Assembly (NCBI GenBank): GCA_021396245.1
Contig: WNYE01000114.1
Location: 1 to 64,000 of the forward strand
DNA: 64,000 nucleotides
Direction: 5' to 3'
Origin: Sporothrix humicola
Lineage: Eukaryota > Ascomycota > Sordariomycetes > Ophiostomatales > Ophiostomataceae
The number at the start of each line of letters is the position of its first letter. The first letter of the stretch is position 1. The translations under genes were made by a program, and so were the position numbers. The notes beneath the pieces are model-generated. The model saw only the letters and a list, made by a program, of their open reading frames with translations, searched no databases and was not told the origin of the DNA. Below are positions 51,133 through 61,853 of this stretch, one piece after another.

Positions 51133-51695
51133 AGAGCACAAAATTATGGGAGGGGGAAGGATGGGATTAAAGACAAGCTTCTCACAGGCCCCCGGCACTT
51201 TCTTCACAACAATTGTCACAAGTAAAGGAATCCATTGCCACGCTTCATAAAAGCAAAACCAGAGGAAGAACAGAATAAAATAAAATAAATAAATATCCAG
51301 ACATCCTCAATCGGAGAATGTCCGACTTTTGGCAGTCAAAGCTCCATCAAGTGAATCAGTGGCCCGCTTCTAATCCATCACAGGACTAGTCTGTCGGGTG
51401 CAGAAGCCCGCTGTTGCAGCTGTACCAACTGCTCGGATAATAAGCGACGCATCCGACGTGAAGTCTGTGGTCACCAACCTTTCTTGCGTCTTTCTTCTCC
51501 TCCCCAGATTATGGAGTCTGTTTCGTCTTACGTCTTCCTGGTTGCCAAGAGATCTTCACTTCACCCTTGTCATGTAAACTTATGTATTTCTTATCAATAT
51601 TAACAAACGCTCAGCCTTGCACAATTTGATCTCAAACTCCGTCGGCATCTTCGCCTTATTCATCACGCCTTCGTAACCCGATCTGCCTGCTACAA
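51133..51695. other. Convergent 3' spacer
   Basis: About 560 bp between the sugar porter and dehydrogenase 3' ends. AT-rich; no gene is seen. Confidence 0.5.
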
Positions 51696-52886
51696 TTACT
51701 CGGCCTTCTCATTCGGCCCTGTAATCAGAATCTTGATCACCTCGCCCTGCTTGACCTTCTTGAACGCCGCCTCGGCGTCTGTAAACGGCACCGTCTCCGA
51801 AATCAACTTGCCCACCGGCACCTTGCCCGACGCAACAAGCTGAATGGCCAGACGGTAGTCGCCGGCGCCGTAGCGGAAACTGCCGCGGACAGTCACTTCC
51901 TTGACACACAGCGCCACGATCGGGAAGGTAATGTCCGGCTTGCCCATGCCGCCCTGCACATAGGTGCCGCCGACGCGCACGGCGTGCAGACTGGCCTGGA
52001 TGCTGGGCTCGGCGCCAGACGCATCAATCACAACATCGGCGCCGCCAGCGGCCTCGAGACCGGCCTCCTTCAGAATATTGGCCGCGTTTTCCTGCGGCGA
52101 GACGCGCTGGCTCATGTACGTGTGCGTCGCCGCAAACTCGCGCGCAAACTTGAGCTTGGACTCGACAATATCCACGGAAACGACTGTCGACGCGCCGAAA
52201 GCCTTGGCCACGGCACAACACAAAAGACCGACCGGGCCCGCGCCCATCACAACGACGCTCTGTCCGGGCTGCACGCGCGCCTGTTTGCCCACAATGTGCA
52301 CGGCGACGGCCAGCGGCTCGATCAGCGCGCCCTCCTGCAGCGAGACGTGCGCGGGCAGCTTGTAGCAGAAATCCGACGGCGCCTTCCAGAAGCCCGTCAG
52401 CGTTCCGTCGTAGGGCGGCGTCGCCGCAAACTGCATCAGCGGGCACAAGTTGTAGTGGCCCTCGAGACAGCGCATGCAGCGGCGGCAGGGGTAGCCGGGC
52501 TCGAGGGCGACGCGGTCGCCGACCTTGAGGTCCGGGACGGACGAGCCGACAGCGACAACAGTGCCCGCCGATTCGTGGCCCAGAACCATGGGATCCTTGA
52601 CGACAAAGTGGCCAATGGCGCCGTGCTCCCAGTAGTGCACGTCCGAGCCGCAGATGCCCGTGTAGTTGACGGCCACGAGCACGTCGTGCGGCGCATCGGC
52701 CACAGACGGCACAGGGCGGTCCTGGTAGGTGACGTCATGCGGTTTGTTGAGGACGAACGATGAGTTCTGGCATGTTAGCAAAAGAAATCAAAAGGAGGGG
52801 AAGGAAGCAGAAATAGGAAACAAAAATGCCCAAGAGACAAAATAGGGGACAGGACATACCGACTTGCCGTCTGCTGGAGAAGCCAT
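51696..52886 (-). CDS. Zinc-dependent polyol dehydrogenase, xylitol dehydrogenase-like
   Basis: A medium-chain dehydrogenase expected to oxidise xylitol to D-xylulose with NAD+ in cytosolic pentose catabolism. A 27-bp first exon (52886-52860, MASPADGKS) joins 52766-51696 across a 93-bp intron (GTATGT, CTAAC, CCAG). The product is 365 residues. The catalytic zinc region is GICGSDVHYWEHGAIG with LGHESAG. The structural zinc Cys series is CRRCMRCLEGHYNLC. FAATPPYDGTLTG is typical of xylitol dehydrogenases and differs from arabinitol dehydrogenases. The Rossmann motif is VVMGAGPVGLLC, with Asp in VSVDIVESK favouring NAD+. Sorbitol dehydrogenase is the main alternative. Confidence 0.85.
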
Positions 52887-54295
52887 TGTGTTGTGTGTCT
52901 GAGGAAGATGTCGAGGAGATGGAGAAAACGAAAACGAAATGTCGAGTCGAGGGCGATGCCGCGAGATGTCGCTTTTGGGAGGAAAACTGGAAGGAGAATG
53001 GCAAGAAAAGAGAACGACAAAAACGAGAAAAAATTGAAGAAGAGAATGGGAAAGGACAAAAAACCCAAAAATACACGACACCTGAGCCCAGACTCGTCGC
53101 TTTCTCGTTCTTTTTTTCCTCCTTTTTTCTTCTCGCTCACGAACTAAGCTAGCAGCAGCTATGACAGCTTAGACACCGCTAACACCGCGTAATATCAGCG
53201 CGCCGCATGTCGGAAGCTGCTAGCGCGGGGGCAATCAGTTGGGGGTTAGGGGGCGTGCCTTTTGGGAAGTGCCTTCTGAGAGCAACGTGCTACAGCAGCC
53301 CCTGGCGCCTACCCCCGCTGTGCCCGCATATCTGTGCACTTCTCGTCCCGCCTCTGGTCACGCTGACCACCTTTGCGCCTTCCTTGACACGTTCTTTTAC
53401 GCAGCAGTACGTTCTTTCCTGCAGAAAGCTGCACCGTCTCCCACCTCCCACTTCCTCCGTCCGACGCCCGGCCGCCCTCTCCTGCCAGATCCCTCCCACC
53501 CGCTCGGGAACAATTACCAGAACAAGCACCTCCTACTGGCCGCGCCTTCCCCACTGTTCGATGCTCGACAAACTCACGACTGCCGTTTTCAACTACTCCG
53601 CGTCCAACGACACTCGACACTCGGCAGTCCGCCAATAATGCAAATAATTCGCCGAGCTATTTTGCTTTTTGCCAGGAGATACCAGACTCCATAGCACCCC
53701 ATTCTTTTTTGCATTCATCCTTCTTATCCATCTAGTTTCTTTTGCTTTTTTTGTCATGTCCTCTTGGCCTTGTCGCTCTACTATTACTGAGTAGAATCCC
53801 AGATCCCCCAACCCCTCAGCTCCAGTCTAGACTTCCCCATTTTCTGCAAATACCCATTTTAACCGCGCCAATCGAAAGCGAGCCCTCCTTGTTGGCGCAA
53901 TCCACTCACTTACACAGAATCGCTCACACATTCACACTGACACCCTTCGCTCGTTCCTCACCGATCCCCGACCACGACCTACCCCAACCACCGAACACGA
54001 CCCGCGACCACGCTATTACACAAAAAAAACAACAACGTGTAAGGCGTCTCTAAATCTGACAGAAAGAAGAAAAGAAAAGAAAAATCTCGCTGACCACGGG
54101 ACTCGGAAAAAAAAATAGCGAGCTGCAGCTGCAGATATGCAGGTGAACCCAGACGATGGCTGCAGCGTTGGGAACTGTGGCTGTATTGTTGGATCGTGAA
54201 TTGTTGTATTGTATCGCATGACATGATGACATGGAATGTCTACCTGTAGTCTACTTCACCGCCGATGTTTGTTGACGTAAAGATGCCTCCACCCC
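52887..54295. other. 1.4-kb gene-free spacer
   Basis: Promoter of the dehydrogenase gene, then unassigned sequence before the 3' end of the mannosidase gene. A CreA-type GCGGGG lies at 53225-53230. No gene is supported. Confidence 0.4.
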
Positions 54296-56959
54296 TCACA
54301 CCAACCCCAAATATCTCGTGGTGAAGCGAGTCGTCGACGTTGCTCCGTTCACACCCAGCCGAACCGTCTCGCCAGGCACAATGTCCACCAGGTTGTCGTC
54401 AAACCGCACAGCATCGGCCTCGGCGTTGCTCGTGTCTTCGTGAACCTCGACGGCAACTCCCTTGACCGGGACATCGGCGCTGATATCGACGCCGACCACC
54501 TTATCGCCCTCCTTCACGACTTCGAGAGAAACGTTGGGCTTCGCAAAGTGCAGGTACTTGAGCGGCTCCGGCCAGTTGACATACCGCGCAATCTGCTTCG
54601 CGGAAATCTCGAGGTAGGCAGCCACAACTGTCTTGGCCTCGTCGCCCTTGACACCCGGCACATCCAGCGCCACCACCTCGGTCGATCGGTTCGACTTGAG
54701 CACGATGCCCTCGGCCTCCTTCTTCTCGTACGTCAGCTTGCCGGTCTCGACATCCCATGCCCGCACAACACAGTCGACTCCCTCCAGGTCGTCGAGCGTC
54801 AGGTTCGAGCCCCAAATCTCAATCTGCGTGCGCCGCGTCACATTCATCCGCGAGTGGCTGTGCCCGCTGCCGTCATTGTTGTGCGTGTGCTCCCGCCGCG
54901 TCATGCCCACCGTGACGGGCGCCATCTCACGCTTCACTGTGTAGAACGCGTGCTTGGGCCGCAGGTAGTAGTCGCAGATACTCCAGCTCGTCACCGGCCA
55001 GCAGTCGTTGAGCTGCCACACCAGCGCACCGCCGCAGTACTCCCGTCCAGGGCCCTGCCATTGCCGCTTCCACAGCCGGTACGCCGATGCCAGGCACTCC
55101 GCCTGCATGAGCTGCGTGCAGTAGACAAACTGCTCCAGCGGGTCCGGCGCATACCGGAAGTTTTCCACCAGGTACAGCGCAATCCGCCGCTCGTGCCCGT
55201 CAGCCTTGTTGTGGAGGTCGATCGTCGAGCTCTGCGGATACCGGTCCTTGTCCTTCTTGCCCTCCAGCAAGAATTGGTCAATCGTGCGCACGCTGGGGAA
55301 CGCCTCCATGCCAAACTCGGACACAAAGCGGCCGACCAGTCGGTCAAAGTTCTGGTATTTCTCTTGGGTGCCGTGCCACACATTCCACTGGTGGATGTCG
55401 CCGACGGTCGGGTCGTGCGTGTCAACGCCGCCGCCCCACGGGCTGCCGTAGTGGTAGGGCGTACCCGGGATCAGGTCGGTGCATACGTCAGCCAGGATCT
55501 TTTCGTAAATGTAGCGTGCAGGGAAGTCGGTCTTGAGCCAGCTCTCGGCGTCTTTGTTGGCGTAGTCGTATGTGAGGTTCTCGCTCTCCTGGTACTGGTA
55601 GTCCTCGTTGTTGCCTGCCCAGATCACAATGCTCGGATGGTGCCGCAGCAGCCGCACATTGGCCGCCGCCTCACGGCGGATTGATGTGCGAAGCTCCGGC
55701 CATGCCGGGTAGTTGCCGCAGCCAAACATGAAATCCTGCCACACCAGCACGCCCAGCTCATCACAGGCATCGTAGAAAGCCTGCTCCTCGTAGATTCCGC
55801 CGCCCCACACGCGGATCATGGCCTGGTGGCCCTCGAGCGCCAGCTTGACCCAGTCGTGGTACCGCTGGCCGTCGATGCGTGGCACAAAATTGTCAGCCGG
55901 GATCCAGTCGCTGCCGCCGCAGAAGATGGGCACGTTGTTGACCTCGAAGAAGAAGCTCGTGCCGGGCTGGCCCTCAAGTGGCTGCTGAACGAGCCGCGAG
56001 CGGCGGATGCCAATCTTCTTGGTTGCGGAGTCGACCTCGGTGTTTTCACCAGCAAGGATCGTTGCCTTGACTGTGTAGAGTGGCTGCTTGCCGTATCGAG
56101 CCGGGTACCACAGAGCCGGGCTGTTGATCAGGAATGAGGCTGTGGCAACGCCATCGTGGGCTGCATCGCCAAAGTTGTCCTTGTCTTCCTCTTTGGCCGC
56201 CGCCACGTCGACCGTCTCGGACGCAACAGCCACGCCGTCGAGAGACACGTCGAAGCGGACCTTAGAGCCTTCGACGGAAGCAGTCTCAATCTCTGCCCGT
56301 GCCACGACGGTGGCCGACCGCAGAGATTCATCTACCGTTGTGTCAAACGACAGATCTGCCACCCGTGCGTCGTACACCTCAACATTGACCGGTCTCCATG
56401 GGCCGCACGTCATAAGAACCGGGCCCCAGTCCCAGCCCCAGTGGTACTGCGACTTGCGCACCGCCAGTCGGGAGTTGTCGCCGTTCCAGCAGCCCCATTT
56501 GTGGTCTGGGTATTTCTCCACCAAATCCCAGCCGCGGAAGTAGGCGCTGTCAAAGGTGATCACCAAAGAATTGTCGCCTTTGACGACCGAGCCTGTGATG
56601 TCCACCCGGTACGGCAGGAACATGTTGTCGCTCTCTAGGATCGTCTTGCCGTTGAGCACGACCGTTGCAAAGGTGTCGAGGCCGTCAAAAGCCAGGACGG
56701 TCTTCTTGCCTGCTGCATTCTCCGGCAGACTAAAAGTCGTCTTGTACACCCATTGCTTCTCGCCGATCCACTGCACGAGCTCCTCGTTCTTGCCCATAAA
56801 CGGGTCCGGGATGCGCTCATGCTTGAGCAAGTCGAGATGCACATTGGTCGGGAACTGGCTGACGGGCAAAAAGTGCGAGTCGTCCAAGTCTGCCTGCTTG
56901 AAGGACCAATTCTGGTCGACAGGCACGACAAGACGGGGAGCAGTCGATATCGAAGCCAT
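54296..56959 (-). CDS. GH2 beta-mannosidase, intracellular type
   Basis: Removes terminal beta-mannose from mannan oligosaccharides. A single exon of 887 residues from the ATG at 56959 (MASISTAPRLVVPVDQNWSF); an upstream in-frame ATG at 57052 would add 31 residues without a signal peptide. Domains are the galactose-binding-like N-terminus (WVYKTTFSLPENAAGKKTVLAFDGLDTFATV), the Ig-like domain and the TIM barrel. The acid/base Glu is in WAGNNEDYQ and the nucleophile Glu in FVSEFGMEAFPS. WGCWNGDNSR and QYHWGWDWGP are characteristic of beta-mannosidases. Lack of a signal peptide places it with the intracellular MndB clade, which acts on imported oligosaccharides. Together with the nearby sugar porter and xylosidase it suggests hemicellulose use. 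Confidence 0.92.
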   Translation of the reverse strand: MASISTAPRLVVPVDQNWSFKQADLDDSHFLPVSQFPTNVHLDLLKHERIPDPFMGKNEELVQWIGEKQWVYKTTFSLPENAAGKKTVLAFDGLDTFATVVLNGKTILESDNMFLPYRVDITGSVVKGDNSLVITFDSAYFRGWDLVEKYPDHKWGCWNGDNSRLAVRKSQYHWGWDWGPVLMTCGPWRPVNVEVYDARVADLSFDTTVDESLRSATVVARAEIETASVEGSKVRFDVSLDGVAVASETVDVAAAKEEDKDNFGDAAHDGVATASFLINSPALWYPARYGKQPLYTVKATILAGENTEVDSATKKIGIRRSRLVQQPLEGQPGTSFFFEVNNVPIFCGGSDWIPADNFVPRIDGQRYHDWVKLALEGHQAMIRVWGGGIYEEQAFYDACDELGVLVWQDFMFGCGNYPAWPELRTSIRREAAANVRLLRHHPSIVIWAGNNEDYQYQESENLTYDYANKDAESWLKTDFPARYIYEKILADVCTDLIPGTPYHYGSPWGGGVDTHDPTVGDIHQWNVWHGTQEKYQNFDRLVGRFVSEFGMEAFPSVRTIDQFLLEGKKDKDRYPQSSTIDLHNKADGHERRIALYLVENFRYAPDPLEQFVYCTQLMQAECLASAYRLWKRQWQGPGREYCGGALVWQLNDCWPVTSWSICDYYLRPKHAFYTVKREMAPVTVGMTRREHTHNNDGSGHSHSRMNVTRRTQIEIWGSNLTLDDLEGVDCVVRAWDVETGKLTYEKKEAEGIVLKSNRSTEVVALDVPGVKGDEAKTVVAAYLEISAKQIARYVNWPEPLKYLHFAKPNVSLEVVKEGDKVVGVDISADVPVKGVAVEVHEDTSNAEADAVRFDDNLVDIVPGETVRLGVNGATSTTRFTTRYLGLV

Positions 56960-58069
56960 GTTGGTGGTTGTCGTATTAGTTGATGGTTGTATACGGTGTG
57001 TGTTTGTGTCTGCGTGTATGGCAACCGCCGACAGAGGTGTGGTGTACTTCATCTATTTGTAGATGCAGAGAGCTCTTCTTGTTAGAACTCGAAAATATGA
57101 AAAGGGGTAAACAACAGCTGATTCCTCAAATCAAAAACAGGGCAACTACGAAAAAGTCACCTCGGGGGAGGCGCCGCCGAGTGCAGTTGGGTTAGGAGCT
57201 TTTCCAATCGGGAGGAAGGTACGAACCGCTGCGGCTGCAGGCGGAAGAAGGAAGAGCATGGTTCACCAGTACGGCATTGGCAAGCTGCGCTCCCGGTAGC
57301 GGTGCCCAGCATTGGGCGGCGATGCGTGGTTACTCCTTCCCTGTGAGGGATGGTGGGGTCGAGGTTGTAAGCTCTGTAACACCCTGTGCTTGCTTGTCGT
57401 GCTTGCCTCGCATTGTCTTCCCTGTCCATTGGCGATTTGGGGGGCAGGTGCGTGTTGTTCGTCGTACCTTTCGGAAGGAAGGCGCGGAGCACCGCTCTCC
57501 GCCCTTCCTGTTTAGGCTAAAATCGGCATTCGGTGAGAGGCAAGTGGGCATCGCAAGCATTTGTGGGGAGCTTCAAAAGCGTGTGTTTTGGTGAACATCA
57601 CACTTTGAACTACAGAGTACCGTGTCGGCTTTTGCAACAATGTTGCAATTCAAGAAGAAAATAGTAATAAAAATATCGCAAATGGAATCACGTTTATCAA
57701 CCTGGCTGTTCTGATTGCCGTCGCGGAAGGCCGGAGTCGGAGTGGTGAGATAACATTAAACATATTCGAGAACTTATGTCACAAGTATCTCTTGATTGTA
57801 ACGCCTTTTCTCGTTCTGACAAATTGGTATTTATTTGATGCCATCTATGTCCAGGAAAGAAAATCAAACTAGAAAAGCCATGACCATCGCTAATGCTCCT
57901 CCGCACAGAATACAGGATAAAAGTAATTGTGTACATGAAAAGAAGTGATGGAGGTATGAGGTATGAGGTACGTTGTACCGTATGAGGTTGTAGTCAAGAA
58001 TAAAACAAAGAAAAGAATAGAATGGTGTTGATATATCCCGCCCGCACACGCAATGCCCACGCCACTTCA
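56960..58069. promoter_or_regulatory. Mannosidase promoter region
   Basis: A 1.1-kb spacer without a gene. GGCTAAA at 57515-57521 matches the XlnR/Xyr1 consensus, about 560 bp before the mannosidase start. Confidence 0.4.
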
Positions 58070-59398
58070 CTACAGTGGCCTTTGGTTCCGCGGGCGAATG
58101 CTGCGCAGTTTCATATGCGTTGTCGGCGCGTCGTACTTGCGTGTCTTGGGGTCCCAGAACGCCGTCACTTCAATCATAATGCGGGAACTGGGTGACTGCA
58201 GCTCGACCAGGCCGGACACGCCCACGCTGCCGCCGGGTGGCTGTGGCCGTAATGGCAGCCACGTCTCGGCGAGTTTCTTGCGGAAATCGCGCCAGGCGGA
58301 GTCGATGCTGGAGCGGATGGGCTGGAAGGGGATCAGGTCGCGGGCGTTGAGAATGCCAGAGCCCTCGTCCCAGTCGCCAGGCGGTTTTGGTGAAGAAGCA
58401 GGCTGTGGCCGTGTCGGTGCTGGCGTTGTCGGGTAGAGACCGCCCAGGCCTGTCACGGCTCCAGCGGCTGGCGCACTGGCATTGCCATTATTTGCACTTC
58501 CTGCATTGTTGCCTGCGCCGGCTTTCTTGGCCTTTTCGACCTCCTCCTTCACCTTGTCGTTCAAAGCCCTAGTGTCTTCTGATATTTTCTTGAGGAGCGC
58601 GTTCAGATCATCGGTTGTCTGCCCAGGCGGCAACGGTCTTGAGCCTTGAAACGGCGGCGGTGGGAACCGCTTCTGTGGGTCGTCGCCGATGCCAAAAAGC
58701 CGCGCCAGGTTCTGCATGTTCTCCCGCCACAATGTGGTCAGAAACGACGTCGCAGACAACGCCACTGGCTCAGGCCACAGCGCCCGCGAAATGCGCATCA
58801 TCGTCACCGTGTCCACCTCGGCCGTGACCAGATCGAGACCTCCCTCCGGTTTCAACAGCAGGCCGTTGCGCATGATCTTGGGTGGTGGCCGGTATGGGAA
58901 GTCGAGGTCAAGCCAGTGCTTGCGCACCTTCATTTCACGGCCGCACCGCTGCCTCAGGATCGGATTTGCTTCGGCAGCCACCCGCACGGTCTCGAGCATG
59001 TCGTTGCGGATCTTCATGAGCAAGTCACGGTCCCGAGCAATGCGGATGTACTCCTGCCACTCGGGATCGGTTCCCTTGTATGGCCGCGACTCAACAACTT
59101 GAAATGTGAAAGGAAGTGGGACGAAAATGGGTTCACGATCGTGCTCGTTACCTTCCTCTTCAACCATGTCGACCAGTGGTGGCAGCAGCACGCGCGAGAC
59201 ATAGGTCGTCCAGCACATGTACATGACGCCGGCACCGACCGCCGCATTCCGCCACCGCCTCCGCGTCCGGATTCGAACGTGCTGAACATAGGGAGGCGGC
59301 GTCCCTGCGGCAGCCGAGCCCGAAAGACCAGCCGTCAGCGGCCGTCGTGGCAGCCAGGACGCCATCGGTGCCCTTGACGCCCATAACGAGCGCAGCAT
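58070..59398 (-). CDS. Conserved mitochondrial-looking membrane protein of unknown function
   Basis: A single-exon 442-residue protein. The N-terminus (MLRSLWASRAPMASWLPRRPLTAG) is Arg-rich without acidic residues, a typical mitochondrial presequence. A possible membrane span follows (NAAVGAGVMYMCWTTYVSRVLL). The middle of the protein is well ordered, with PLPFTFQVVESRPYKGTDPEWQEY-type sequence, RCGREMKVRKHWLDLDFPYRPPP, and ISRALWPEPVALSATSFLT. A Pro/Ala/Gly-rich linker leads to a C-terminal segment (SIDSAWRDFRKKLAETW, IEVTAFWDPKTRKYD). The central pattern resembles an uncharacterised protein found across filamentous ascomycetes; this is from memory, without a search. I cannot assign a function. 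Confidence 0.75.
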   Translation of the reverse strand: MLRSLWASRAPMASWLPRRPLTAGLSGSAAAGTPPPYVQHVRIRTRRRWRNAAVGAGVMYMCWTTYVSRVLLPPLVDMVEEEGNEHDREPIFVPLPFTFQVVESRPYKGTDPEWQEYIRIARDRDLLMKIRNDMLETVRVAAEANPILRQRCGREMKVRKHWLDLDFPYRPPPKIMRNGLLLKPEGGLDLVTAEVDTVTMMRISRALWPEPVALSATSFLTTLWRENMQNLARLFGIGDDPQKRFPPPPFQGSRPLPPGQTTDDLNALLKKISEDTRALNDKVKEEVEKAKKAGAGNNAGSANNGNASAPAAGAVTGLGGLYPTTPAPTRPQPASSPKPPGDWDEGSGILNARDLIPFQPIRSSIDSAWRDFRKKLAETWLPLRPQPPGGSVGVSGLVELQSPSSRIMIEVTAFWDPKTRKYDAPTTHMKLRSIRPRNQRPL

Positions 59399-60194
59399 GG
59401 TGGTGTGTGTGATCGAGAAGGTAGAAGGGAGGAGATTGTCGGAGAGAGGATTTTATCGAGAAATGGCCAGTGGCCCGATGCCGTGGAAGACGCCGCCAGG
59501 CAAATGTCGTGATGTTGCGTCGGTGTCTGAGACAATACTGATGATGTGATCGTCGGTAGATGCAAACCAGCGCGGTGGTGCGGCTGGATGGGACAGGGGG
59601 TTGTATAAATGTCGTCGAGGTGTGTATTGTCAAAGGAGTGAATACAAAGATAAGAGAAAGGAAAGAGAGGATCAAGTGACTGCGTGAGGGGCCACGAGAA
59701 TGTCGTTTGCTCCTTCCCGTTGTCGCCGAATAACCTAAAATTGCCGTTTTTCAGGGCAGGAACGAGGCAGACGCCGGGCCAGTCACCAACAGCCAGGGCC
59801 TCGTCAGGCTAGACCATAATTCCCCTGTTGGCGTTCTATGGGCACGTCGAATCGCGCTATCTCCGATTCTGCAGGGCAGTTGTGCTCCAAATACAGTGGA
59901 CTCCAAGCGATTACATAAACTGGCCCCTTCCCTCCACCAATTACACGGATGGATGAATAATGATCCACCTTTGGAGTTAAGCTGCAGCCTACCCCTTCCT
60001 TCCCTCGTTGCGCCTTTTGTTTAGGCGTAATGCTGCAGGCAAGTGCAACGTGCAAGCTCCAGCTTCATTTCGAGATAACGGCTTCCACTGAAAGCAACGT
60101 CGACATCCTGCAATCCGCCCATTGTCGTCGTGCATCAATCGTCCAACCACCACATCATCACGGCTGATCTCGCATCTTTCTTTCGACATCCGCG
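59399..60194. promoter_or_regulatory. Divergent promoter, mitochondrial protein / Vps3844-type gene
   Basis: A roughly 800-bp spacer between two gene starts. No coding sequence is seen. Confidence 0.4.
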
Positions 60195-61537
60195 ATGAAA
60201 TTCCTCGCTGGCCTGGCCGTCGCGGCCTCCCTGGCCAGCTCGGCCGCCGCCGCCGCAGCAACAGCACCCGTCTACCTCCTTCGCTCTTCATCTTCTTCGT
60301 CTTCATCCACGACCTCTTCCTCCTCGACATCACCCAACCTTCCTCGCCAGATTGCCCGCCAGATCCTGCTGCAGCGGTTAGACGCCAGCGATGGCAGCAG
60401 CTTCTTCGACACGCTGCCGCGCGACTTTGACCCGGAAACCGCGCTCGACCTGATCCAGCAGTTTGGCAGCAAGGCGACGCCCGCCCTTTTTGTGGAGGAC
60501 TCGTCGTCTTCCTCATCGTCTCCCCGCCAGATGGTCGTCGTCGTCCAGGGCGCCAAGGCCGAGCACGTCGCCGCACTCGAATCTGCCCTTCCCAGCGCGT
60601 TTGCCAAGCCTGCATTCTCCGTCGCCGATCCGCCTTCTGAGGCGGCTAACACCCGTCTTTTTGTTGATGAGCTGGCCGGCGAGGGCATTGTGGCCCACAC
60701 GGAGACGTCGGTCGCCGATGCTGTCGCTGACGGTGCGCCCACGGCTTGGGCCAACGGCGTCTTTGTCGGTCTCTACGATGCCAAGAAGGTATGCCACATG
60801 AAATGATTTCATTCAATCTGTTTTGCTCTCAGCTAACTCTTTAGAACCCATCGACTGTCGACGACCTTGTCAAGGCCCTCCCCCAGATCACCGCCGTCGT
60901 CGAAGCTGGCGCCGCCGACGTCGCCATTCTCGTGCTCCCCGAGTCCAGCCGCTACGCCCAGTGGAAGCAGTGGGCCTCCAGCAAGGGACTGAAGCCCGCC
61001 AATGCCCGCATTCTGCCGCCCAAGGCCCGCCCCGCCGGCTCCGAGCTGCGCATCCGCAACGCTGAGGAGATGGTTATCGAGGAAGGCAGCACCGAGTTCA
61101 AGGAGAAGAACGACAAGCAGGCCGCCCCGCCGCACAACTTTGTGGCTGCACCGCCCGCCGCCAGCATTCCCGGTTGCTTCCAGTCCTTCAACGCCTGCAT
61201 CGCCCAGACCAACAACTGCAGCGAGCACGGCACGTGTGTCGACAAGTACGCGATCAACAACGGTGGTCTCTCTACGGGCGCCGCCGGCGGCAGCTGCTTC
61301 ATGTGCCACTGCTACTCGACGCTCAACCGGCCCGAGGACAGCCCTGGCGGCCTGAGTACGACCAAGTGGGCCGGCAACATGTGCCAGAAGAAGGACGTCA
61401 GCGTGCCGTTCTGGCTGATCACCGGCTTTACAGTCACGATCATTGGCGCCGTCACTTTCGCCATTGGCCTGTTGTTCAGCGTCGGCGAGGAAAAGCTACC
61501 GGGCGTCATTGGTGCTGGTGTCAGCCGGGCCAAGTAA
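60195..61537 (+). CDS. Vps3844/DUF3844-type vacuolar sorting membrane protein
   Basis: A type I membrane protein of the secretory pathway, in a fungal family linked to vacuolar sorting. Exons are 60195-60788 and 60845-61537, with a 56-bp intron (GTATGC, CTAAC, TTAG). The product is 428 residues. There is a signal peptide of about 20 residues, a Ser-rich stretch at 30-45, and a lumenal domain of mixed helices. An EGF-like cysteine cluster follows (CFQSFNACIAQTNNCSEHGTC, SCFMCHC, NMCQ), with one transmembrane helix at about 385-412 (FWLITGFTVTIIGAVTFAIG). A short basic cytosolic tail of about 16 residues ends the protein. The cysteine cluster plus terminal helix defines the DUF3844 domain. Confidence 0.85.
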
Positions 61538-61853
61538 ACGTTACTGGTGTGGTTTCTTTCTGTTCTGTAATAGTACCGAGACTGGTCTGGTTGCATATGA
61601 CGCTGTTGTAGAGTCTGTTTTCCTTTTGTGTTGTCGCTTTCCTTTGTCACTGCCAGATATATTGTATTATATCTCGGCTGTCATCATTATATGTTCCCAT
61701 AGTTGCTTTGCTCTTTCTTTTTGCTCTTTTTCAGGCGTTGGCATCATCTCATTTATACAAATGAAATATAATTACACTTTTGCTCAAAAACAAACAAAAT
61801 CACATGGTATTCGCTATCTAAAAGTACATTGTGCAGAGTATCCGCTGTCGAGC
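61538..61853. other. Convergent 3' spacer
   Basis: A 316-bp AT-rich spacer between two gene ends. No gene is seen. Confidence 0.5.

Noticed and set aside
53207..53694. Overlapping plus-strand frames of 140-150 codons
   Set aside because: Low-complexity Ser/Pro/Thr composition in promoter-like sequence, no domain, and several frames open at once.
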